Source of the DNA: Stenopsyche tienmushanensis
Lineage: Eukaryota > Arthropoda > Insecta > Trichoptera > Stenopsychidae
NCBI GenBank assembly: GCA_008973525.1
Contig: WACJ01000501.1
Coordinates: forward strand, 868,001-932,000
Direction: 5' to 3'
Length of the DNA: 64,000 nucleotides
Shown here: positions 25,700 to 36,100 of the stretch, one piece after another
Position numbering within the stretch: position 1 is the stretch's first letter
Layout of the letters: each line of letters starts with the position of its first letter
Program-made: the position numbers and the translations under genes
The notes under the pieces: model-generated
What the model was told of the DNA's origin: nothing
Database searches by the model: none
What the model saw: only the letters and a program-made list of their open reading frames with translations

Positions 25700-26060
25700 G
25701 CCGCGAATATCCATTGGAAGCTCGTAGAAGTTTATAGTGGTGATGTGATGAGTCGACAATATGTCACGAAGTGGGCTAGGTTGTTCAGAGAAGGACATAT
25801 TGATACTAACGCCGAGGTAAGGAGTGATTTCTGACGAACTTGTGCAAAAAATTGAAGAACAAATGCGAAATGACCGTCATGTTACGCTTGATAACATTCA
25901 CGAAGAATTCCCTGACCCCTGAATTGTGTTGGAAAAACTCGGTTACAAGAAATTGTGTGCGAGATATGTCCCCAGAATGCTCACACTGAAACACCATTAA
26001 AATCGCGTGACGTATAAAAGCTGGTGCCCCGACTATAAAAATGTCTCGATTTCGACGGCG
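25700..26060 (+). pseudogene. Mariner-like transposase 5' remnant
   Basis: The first helix-turn-helix reads EVYSGDVMSRQYVTKWARLF and then REGHIDTNAE. A +1 jump gives SDELVQKIEEQMRNDRHVTL and DNIHEEFP, then KKLCARYVPRMLTLK. This is the order of the paired-like helix-turn-helix domains and linker of mariner transposases. The catalytic domain is missing. Confidence 0.65.
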
Positions 26061-26245
26061 ATTACGTTGAAAAATAGTTTAATATGTTTCTGAAGTATCC
26101 TGTAAATTTCAATTAAACACAAGCATTTTTTGATCCCCCATAAACATTGTAACCTTACTTTCTGGATGACTTTAGTATATATTTTATTTAAAACTGTATT
26201 TACGCGTTATGCGCGTTAAAAACGACGTTAAAATGTAAATTATGC

Positions 26246-26284
26246 TATCATGCAAAAATGCGGGTCCGGACCGTAAAGTGTTAA
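26246..26284. repeat. piggyBac-like terminus ending at TTAA
   Basis: GGGTCCGGACCGTAAAGTG is directly followed by TTAA (26281-26284). Its reverse complement CACTTTACGGTCCGGACCC matches the left end at 23913 (CTCTTTACAGTCCGTACGC) better than the 24507 end does. It may be the true right end of a larger, interrupted element. Confidence 0.45.
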
Positions 26285-26297
26285 TCTTTTTTAATAA

Positions 26298-26590
26298 ATA
26301 GATTAGAATTGGGTTTTGTCTATTCGAAATGCGCTGTCATACCGTTCATTGTATTGCAATAAAACTTTGTTCACTTATTGCTAAAGATTCCGCGAGTAAC
26401 ATAAGCAAAGTCTAATATATAAAAAGTAATGTCTGTTTGTCCGTATTTAATGAACTGCCATACCGTTTATTCGATTGTGATAAAACTTTGCCAACTTATT
26501 GTTTGCACTTTCTCAAATAATATAGGTATAGTACAATTAACTTACAGTAGATCTTATATATAAAAATCAATGTTTGTTCAACAAAATAAA
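26298..26590. repeat. Tandem-monomer repeat C, copy 1 (Helitron-like starts)
   Basis: About 125-135-bp units begin with an ATATATAAAAATSAAT-like word and contain TGCCATACCGTT..ATT, then GATAAAACTTTG. Units start near 26297, 26416 and 26551. Collinear with 31735-32030. AT-rich starts of this kind are frequent in insect Helitron-type elements, but no Rep/helicase sequence is present, so the class is a guess. Confidence 0.5.
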
Positions 26591-27668
26591 ATAGATTTCA
26601 TTATTTCTATCATTCCTAATTGAACAAGTTAACTCTTTCAAATTTCATACGATATTTTTAGAATTATTACTTCTGTGGCAGCAACGCACCAGGTACCAGC
26701 TACTACTCCATAAAAATATACAAGATACTTAAATTATCGATTCATTTAAATTACTTGTCGATGATGAATGATTAGATAATAATGAACAAATTGGTTACAT
26801 GTCTCGATTTACACATTTTTTTACACGTTGAAGCTTATTTTACGAATGGAACATATCTACCGCGTAAATCGAAGGTAGGATACATTGATTCGATCATATA
26901 AAAACGTGCAAAATTAAACTTTTCATTGATAAATGTAAACTCACCGCAAATATCCAGCCAGCCTTCTATCCTGCAGGGATGATAGTCCATTCTCGATCTG
27001 AATCCCATCATGGTGTCCTATTCAAGCACAGCAGTAGACGACGGGCAAAACTGGATCAGGACTCAAACAATAACATCCATCGCGACAAATAATTGTATCA
27101 CTGCCGGCAGACACATTCACTTTTTAAGATTAATAAGCGCATTTTTATTTACACTCATTGCACTTTGTCCTTAGAGATTATGACTCCGTATTGTTGTGGG
27201 CACTCATTCTGGGAAAGCGGAGTTCACATGTCATTTTATGGCCTGGATTCAATAAAAACACATCGTTTATGATGGTTATCAATTTTTAAAAACATAAATA
27301 ACGATTTCTAAAGCGGCTTATTCGAGATATTCCAACATTCGGAGCCCGGGGCGCGGTACTTCGCATGTTCACAGTTTCTACCGTACACGAAATATATTAA
27401 ATTGAATAATTTAAATATGAACGTAACAAGTGAATTGTGCTGGTCGAATATTAATCTTTCTATGACCAAAATGTCAATGAAAAGGTGCGTCACATAAGGC
27501 GCTTCAATTTCGTTTTGAATTAAATTAATGCTTTTTATTAGCAAGAAAATCATTGAGCAGATGTCGTTCTTCTATCCATTCATTATAATAATGATAAACA
27601 TTATTATAATTAATGGATAAACATTATGAAGATCTGTATAAAAAGTTGAAATGTGAACTTCAAGCATG
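26591..27668. other. Intergenic, no recognised gene
   Basis: AT-rich, no ORF with a recognisable motif. Confidence 0.4.
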
Positions 27669-27670
27669 TA

Positions 27671-28258
27671 TTAGGGGGACCCAAAAATATTCGCGTATTT
27701 TGAGATCTAGTGTTTGAGATCAGTCTGTATCCGAATACAATGATGGAAACATCTTTGCGAGTTATTTTTTTTTTTTTTTGACATTATTTTTATGCAAAAT
27801 ATTTGTTTTTATTGTTAAGGATAAAATGTCTAGATCCGAAACTAATGAAATCCACATCCGAATTTTGATTTTGTTTGTTGTTTGAAAACGAATAGGATGG
27901 ATGTTATGGGATAGGATGGGCACCGTACGCCTTGATCGGACACAACAAAAAGGAGCGATGAAACATGGGCTATGCCTTCTTGACAACACAAAAAATAGTA
28001 CCTTTTTGAATAGCATTGTAATTGGTGATGAGAAATTGCTCGTTTATGATAATATACAATGAAATAAACAATGTCCCTATGGACCTATAGCACAGTCTGA
28101 GAGAAAAACGATTCAAAAATGTATCTGGGGATCGGAAAAACCGCCAAAGTGAAGGGAAGATGCGTTGAATAATGAAGGGAATTATACTTTTTAATATTGC
28201 CTATGATAATTTTGTTACTTTTTTACTAAATACGCGATTATTCCTCGGTCCCCCTAAT
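27671..28258 (+). mobile_element. Mariner deletion derivative with intact inverted repeats
   Basis: The left end TTAGGGGGACCCAAAAATAT and the reverse complement of the right end, TTAGGGGGACCGAGGAATAA, are inverted repeats; similarity extends about 30 bp to the CGCGTATTT word. Both ends are flanked by TA (27669-27670, 28259-28260), the mariner target duplication. The 588-bp body retains scraps of transposase: IVIGDEKLLVYDNIQ (first catalytic block), a PYGPIAQSERKTIQKCIWGS stretch, and REDALNNEGNYTF at the C-terminus. Most of the gene is deleted. Related to the larger copy at 51380-52185. Confidence 0.8.
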
Positions 28259-28260
28259 AC

Positions 28261-29130
28261 ATACATCGACTTCCTTGAATGTCATCAATTATGCTATGAT
28301 TATATCATAGGCTGGACCCCCTACATTTAACATATGCTGATAAAAGGCAGCGGAATATTATAAAATAAATAAATTAGTATTCATCACGCATTTTATAACG
28401 TCTCAAGAGGACAGAGGCTAACAGTTAAAAATGACGCCATCGAAGCGCGCGTTATTTATTTATAAGTGGATGTCGTAGATGTTTGGAAGGTATGAATTTT
28501 ATTTCTGGATATTGTTCCAAAGACCTCGTTTCTCAGTGTAAATATTTCAATTCGGCTCGGCAATAACGTAAATATTACGGCCTTTATTTACGAACAACGA
28601 GACCGAATTTATTGCTCCATTTTGGAGCCATTTTTGCACAAGCAAAAACGAGATAATTTATATTTGTTTGTATTTTTGTGATAAATAATTAAAAAAAAAA
28701 TCATAATGCAATTAAAAATCGCCTTATTTAAATTGAGTATTATTGCTATTTTGTTTTTCGATGTGCAATAACGATATTTGCGATTTTTTTTTTTTGGCAA
28801 GTTCTTCAGAAAAATCTATAACAAATCGCATCACACACGAAGCCTTTTAACGGCCGTTAACAATGGGATATCTCAAGATTTTTTTGCAAAAAAATTACAA
28901 GTTTTTTTCATAAAACCGACCAGTAATACAAATACAAGGAAGAACGCGTGAGAACCTCCGTACTGTCATGCAAATCCACAACTAAATATTTACATAAATG
29001 CATATATTATTTTAAAAACACCAAGCACAATATTTTCATTAAACGATCACGAATTTATAAATAAAATATTTGTTATTTTAAAAATGTTCTCAACCTTTTT
29101 TTTATTTAACTTTCGTAATTCAGATATTGT
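28261..29130. other. Intergenic upstream of Rop
   Basis: AT-rich. No ORF with motifs; the minus-strand ORF at 28609-28800 is low-complexity. Confidence 0.4.
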
Positions 29131-29132
29131 TG

Positions 29133-29240
29133 ATGAGTTCGCGAGCGCGCGACGCGACCTACTCGAAACGGCTCCGAGAGGAAACTGATTGCAACTGTCA
29201 GAACTGGCAATTCAACAGTCACTGTGAACACGAACAAAAG
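29133..29240 (+). other. Possible upstream exon of Rop (5' UTR or alternative start)
   Basis: A CG-rich patch (GAGCGCGCGACGCGACC) in otherwise AT-rich DNA is open from an ATG for 36 codons (MSSRARDATYSKRLREE and on) and ends at the donor-like AAAAG|GTAATT. It could be a first exon spliced into the Rop 5' UTR. There is no direct evidence of transcription. Confidence 0.25.
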
Positions 29241-29979
29241 GTAATTTTTGGGTAAATATTGATCCATATCGCCGACATGTAACATTTATAAGTTTATTTT
29301 TTTTATAAATCATGTACTAAACAAATCGAAAATATTCAATCATTCAAGATCGCACATTAAAATATGAATGCTATTTTTCGGCTAAAAACTAAATATCAAT
29401 AAAAATGCTCGATATTAAATGATTTATTAAGCATGTGCCCATTAATTTTAAATTATCATTTAATTTTATCAAATAATTTTATGGCCAATTTAAAACTTAT
29501 CATTGCCAATAATTTATGATAAAAGTCATCACTGCTCAATAATAACAATTAATCGCTATGGCAATCAACAAAAATTTGAATATCAATATCAGTGTTGCCA
29601 TTGTAATTAATATTGACGTTTCAACAGTATCGATTTAAAATTGAATCAAATTATTGATTTACATTATATTTACCGCTTAAAAAATATTAACACAATATAA
29701 ATTGCATAAATTTATGCAAACAAATATAATAGAAAATAAATTTAATAAATATGGCATAAAATATTCAAACAATTATAATGATAAATTTATTTACGCCATA
29801 ATAATATAAATATTTTAAATATATATCTAATGTGCACAGAAATATTATTGTGTATTTATGCACATTGATTTATTAAAAAAAATATATAATAATATAAAAA
29901 AATATATTTTTATATTTTTTCGTGTGTATTAAATTTAGTTATTGCGTGTTTCAGAATCCGTGCGATATTTATGTTATGG

Positions 29980-30138
29980 ATAAAAAATAAACTTTAACAC
30001 TGAAAAATATATCCATGGTTCGTTGGTCATAGACAAGCGCGCAAGTCTGGAAGTGGCGTTTGGTCTATGGCAGTGTTTAGTTCACTTGAGACATCTGTTG
30101 GTTGCCGGCGGTGCGAGTCTTGTTAGTACAAACAAAAA
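29980..30138 (+). promoter_or_regulatory. Presumed Rop promoter and 5' UTR
   Basis: Less AT-rich sequence directly precedes the Rop start codon, with AAACAAAAATGG as translation context (A at -3). No TATA box was identified with confidence. Confidence 0.4.
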
Positions 30139-33100
30139 TGGCGCTCAAGGCATTGGTGGGGCAGAGTGAGTCACTAATTTCGATAATTCGCGCACATTTA
30201 AGATAATTTTCGTATCTGTTCGTCTTTATTTTATCGCGATAGGTTCGATCGGAGATAATTAGATCGTCACTTTGGGATGCAGTCCCTTCTAGAATCCATT
30301 AACAGCCTTCGGAGTTTGACGTTTTGCGCAATTTAATCAGCGAATGAAACGCCCCGCGCTCGATTAATAATCGAGAGAATGTTTTCCGTCGAATACGTTA
30401 TTTGCATTGTGCTTCGAATTAAATTTTATGATTTTTCATTTTCATTTGACAGATCGTTAATTATTTGGTAACATTTTATGGGCTTCCTGTTGATGCATTT
30501 TAACGACATGAAGCGTCAATGAGTTGTCTGAAAACACCATAAAATTGCTCAAAATCCCTTAATTTCTTTATTTTAGGCGCTTTTTTGTACTTGTCGGAAG
30601 AATTATTGATTTTCTTCCGCTTATAGGTGGGGATGAAGTGTGAGTGGGGAGATATATGACGTCACGCTGGGGAATCGATAAACCTCCCTTATATGAATAG
30701 CTCCTTTGTTTTAATTCCTATGATCTTTTCCACTATAACTATTTTCTTTAGCCTTTTATTAGACACACATGCAATTAGAATATATTTCCAGTCAATAATT
30801 TGATGCCAGTATTCAGTTTCGTTCTTATTTCATCATTCTATTAAGGAAATTTGTACTTGACCTAGGTCTATCGTTTTCCAATCTATAAATAGGCACATTA
30901 CATGCTACTTCCAGCTATTAGAGAATCGTTCAATGAAATCTTTAAAAGGCAATAAACATGCAAAAAACGGCTTATTAAGAATTCTGCAAGAATGAATAAG
31001 AATGGCAAGATAAATATGTATTCAAAAAAGGTTTTATTTAGACAGGAAAATATTTAGTCGACAAGATGAAATAACACTCAATCATCAGTATAAATTAAGT
31101 ATTTCTTAATTATTAACAAGTTCTTTATATATAAGTATCATACATCTTATTTCTTGTTGTGAATTGTTTTCACCTTCTTTGGAGCCGATTCTCCTCTTTC
31201 ACTTCATTATATTGACTATTTTGTGAAGTGATGGATCCAGGTTTCATCCATGATTATGAATCGACGCAAAAACTCGGCTTTATTGCTGTAAAACATTGCC
31301 AAACGCTCGATTGAAACATCCTCACAGTGCAGTTTTTGTTCCATTGTGAGCAAACGTGGCACCCATCTTACGCATGGCTTTCTCATGTCCAAATTTTCAG
31401 TCAATATGCAATGTACACTATACACTTTATGAAATTCCTACTTTCATTTTTTTTTTTTGCTTGGTGGTAGAGAGTCTCTCTTTACTAATATATCTTAGGC
31501 GGCTAATATTTGCATCGGCAATTTGAAAAAATGGCTGTATCTTTTAAGCCGCTCATTATTTTATAATGAAATTTTATATAATCACTTACCACCTTATTCT
31601 CTTCAATTCTGCGTATTTATTTAAACATGAATATTTTATTTTTTATAGAAACGTGTATTACATGTATTACATGTATTATATGGTCGTGGTCCATGTTTCA
31701 CTCCCATAAACCATTTCGGCCTTTCTATCATCTGATATATAAAAATGAATTGGGTTTTGTTCGTTCGAAATGCGCTGCCATACCGTTCATCTGATTGCGA
31801 TAAAACTTCGTCCACTTATTGCTAAGGATTCCGCGAGTAACATAGGCATAGTCTAATATATAAAAATCAATGTTTGTTTGTCCGTATTTAATGCGTTGCC
31901 ATATCGTTAATTCGATTGCGATAAAACTTTACCAATTTATTTTTTGCACTTTCTCAAATAATATAGGTATAGTATAATTAACTTACAGTAGATCTTCTTA
32001 TATATAAAAATCAATATTTGTATGTTTGTTAATATTTATAATAAAACTAACAAAATAAAATTAACATCATTTATACTTTTCCCTTATATATCACTCAATT
32101 TCAATAAATGTATTCATTGTCGGAAAGACAATAAATAAATTTCATTCTTTCCTCTCTTTATGCTCTTGAGTATCAAATTTGGCCCCCATGAAAAATTTCA
32201 TCAATTCACCTTTGTGAATAAATATCCTGTTTTATGTTTGGATCATCATAGTGCAGCCACAAACAGTCTCGATAGAGAGTGTGGATGATTTGTATAGAAG
32301 TTTTCTTCAGAAGATAATGGAAAACTACTTGAGGGCGATCTTGTTAATTTTACTGAAAAGGGCGTACAAAGAGTACCGTCCCTTCTTTTTTACGAGGGCG
32401 ATGCCATACGTGATATTAAATGCATCTCGGATCCACTCTTACGCCAACTGAGGATGTTTCCTCATTCACGTGCATCTTACCTTAGTGAATTCTCTTCTTC
32501 ATATCTGTTTCAGGTTGTTCATATGATCATGTTTAATTCATTAGAATTTAAATAGTGACCGCATGTTAATTTTTTAAATTTCTTCAAATGAACTAGTTCA
32601 CAAATACATATATTTAATTCGTCGTTGAGTGATAATATGTTTTAATTAAAGCATTATCTATGCTCTGTACAAGGTATCCTTATTGCATTATTCATACGTG
32701 GATAAACCAACTCGCTAAATATATATTCATTATTAATGCAAATTTATATGACAAACTTTGAAAGTGCAGTAATTTGCATGACATAACACAATTCTTTGAA
32801 TGAGGTATCTCCGTTGAGATCGACTCAAATATTGAATAGATTCATAATAAACTTTATCTCACATGATATAAAAATATTGCCTAATTCGCTTGCAAGAATT
32901 TGAATGAAAAATCTTTTTACCACAAATATTGAGGAGGTTCATACAAAATTTCCAAGAAAAACTGTTAAAAATTGTATATGTTGAAGAAAGACAGAGATGG
33001 AAAGTGTCTTGTATGTTGATTTGGAGCGAATATCTTACAGATCGAAGATTGTGAATGGAAGACAGAGACGGAGAGAGTATCTTGCATACAGCGTACGATT

Positions 33101-36100
33101 GTACATACTATTAACCCAAATTTATCGACTAATAATGATGTGATTATGTAAAGAAATGACCGCTGGGGTCCTGACATACAAGTGGATTTGTATGACGTAG
33201 CGGACAAGCAAATATAGCATCTAAGATTATGTAGATTTTAAATTAGTTCACTACTTAAAGGGTTAATAATGAATTAAATATAATTTCAATAGACTTATTT
33301 TATGTATGCAGCGTATAAATTAAAAATATAAAATTTAACCCTTTTAGTGCCGGGCTAAATAGAGGTGCCTATGCGAGAAAAACCAGCCGAATTTTACAGT
33401 TTTACAAGGATTCGGAAAAATGTTTATAAAAACCAAACGAGGAACAATATTTACATGATTCAAAAAACCATATATTGTGGATGAAATACAGAACAAAATA
33501 ATGACACTAGTTTTTTTGTATTCAATTAAAATTTTAGAAAAAACAAAAGTATAAATGTTTATAAATAAAGTAAAAGTTGAGTTCTCTTATACAAAACATA
33601 TTTGCATATACAAACAGTCATCTTTCCATCATAATTTTATATGGGCCAATTATTATGAAGTATATACTTTGCATTTCCAATGCATTTTGTACCAAAATAA
33701 ACAAAACTACATAACAAAAATAAAACATAACTCGAAGGTACATGGTAGGCGCCGGGCGGATTATCTCTTTCGACATATGTAATTGGTATAGGTAATATAA
33801 AATTGCTGAAACAAAATTATGTTGTCATAAATATTTATATTTATATATTGTAAATGTGTAAAATTTTGTTGTAAAACTCACACAAATAATTTATTTAGCA
33901 TTCGTGGCTGCTAATGCACACTCCATGCAATCCTTTGTTGCACTTATTACAAATTGTGCGTGATTTTCTTTTTGGACCACCATCCTTTCTGCTGCACACC
34001 ACGCAAACTCTTTCCAAATTTCCTGGAAGTTTCCGTACGCCTATACGGGGCACATTTGTTGAACTTTTATGTTAGGTTTCGGTACCTCCAAGCGATAGGA
34101 AAATGTTGTCGTCAAAGAAATAAAACGAAAAACTATTTATTTTAATTCTCTCGTAATGAAATTAGATAATTTATAACGTATTCTAAATTTATTTTGAGAT
34201 AGAGTTCTCTCGCAATGCAAATAGTAAAGCGCTACAAGGCGCGGGCCGATATATCGGCTCTGGCACTTCTCGCCAGTGCAACAAGAGCCGATATATCGGC
34301 CTCCGGCACTCAAAGGGTTAACAACACATTTTAATCGAATTTCTGCTAAAAAATGAATGCTTCGTAGTTGCGTTTAATTATGTTACTGTGGAATCAGTGG
34401 ATGTTAGGAATAAAAAGATTAACTACCTCCGCACTAGAATAATTTTGTCTATTAATTTTAAATGTATTATTTTGAGACATGAGAAGTTCAATAAAAACCG
34501 AAGCAAAAATATAAATAAATTAAGCCACAATACAAAAATTCTTGGAACGTCATCGAACAATGAAAATACCATACCTAAATAAGATACCTGAATATTATTA
34601 TAATCGGTTCATTGTTATGGTTAGACGGCATATTTAATTGTGTTTTACGATTACATATTTTATCAAAATACTTTTATGATGCATATCGATATCAAATTTC
34701 CTAAACTGTAATCTAATTTTTTTCAGAGATTATGAATGATGTCATAAAATACAAACCCAAAGGCAAAGCAGCGGCTGCAGCTGCAGCTGCTGGAGTTGAA
34801 TGGCGTATACTCGTCGTGGATCAACTTGCAATGAGGATGGTTTCCGCTTGTTGCAAGATGCACGATATCTCAGCAGAAGGAATAACCTGTAAGTACTTTC
34901 ATCGAGGGTTTGAAATCGATGAATTATTAAATTGGGAATTAATTTTTTAATAACATTGCAGTGGTCGAAGATATTCACAAAAAGAGGGAACCGTTGTACA
35001 CTATGGAAGCTGTCTATTTAATCACGCCGTGTGAAAAGTCTGTTCATGCGCTCATAAACGACTTTTCGGCAACCAGTCGTGTGATGTACAAGGGAGCTCA
35101 CGTTTTCTTCACCGAAGGTATCTTATTAAATTTAAATCGATTATTGCATACAAAATAAAGACGGTATTTTATGAATCATCCCATATTTGTCTGCATATTG
35201 AAGATCCGCATTGTTTTTATTTATGGGGAAATTTATAAAAGCTAATTTTCTAGATTCTTTATTGAGAAATAATTTTTCTTGTATTTTTTTGTTATTTTTT
35301 TTTTTTTGTGATATTTTGTTACCAGCATGTCCTGATCCCCTTTTTGAAGAAATAGTCAAGATTCGCAAATATATCAGGACGTTGAAGGAGATCAACATTG
35401 CATTTATTCCATACGAACGACAGGTTTGTTCTTTGATGAAAATAGTATGGGCTTTACAGTTAAATTATGAATGCAATCTAATCCATCTAACAAATGGTGA
35501 TGGCTTTTAAAGTTCGTATATGTTTGGGAACTGGTTTAAATTCTAATATTTTTGTATCCTATTTTTTCCTTTCCCCTTTCTTCTGTTTTGAATCATTCAA
35601 AATTCATTTACTCGAGACCTTAAATACTGTATAATTTCTAACATAAAATGGATTTTTAATACTTGATTATATATATATATATTGCATGAGTTTTTAAAAT
35701 GTTAAAGAAATATGTTTATTCGTTTGCATCTTCTAATAGTCTGCCCTGAAGAGCTGTTCAACGAATTATGCAAATCATGCGCTGCTAGAAAGATCAGGAC
35801 ATTGAAGGAAATAAATATTGCATTTTTACCATACGAATCTCAGGTTAATTTCTAGTTGTTAATGATTGTAGTTTGCCTTTTTTTAATACAATATAAAATA
35901 GTTGTTTTTTTTAAATATGTTCCCATATTAGTTGCAATATTCTTAGTGGTTTTAGCTTAAAAAGTATTTTTTTAAATTTAATTTTGTTCCTTAATGTGTA
36001 AATATTTGTATTATTTTACATTGCGAATTTAAATTTTCTGGTGTTAAGATATAGTAGAGCTTTCTTTCTTGATGGAAATGTAATATAAAACATTTTTATT

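Larger units (their letters stand above)
30167..34726 (+). other. Rop intron 1, transposon-rich
   Basis: A 4.56-kb intron between ...GGGCAGA|GTGAGT and TTTTTTTCAG|AG. It holds a mariner remnant, repeat C copy 2, repeat B copy 2 and a piggyBac-like element (listed separately). The remaining sequence shows nothing recognisable. Confidence 0.85.
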
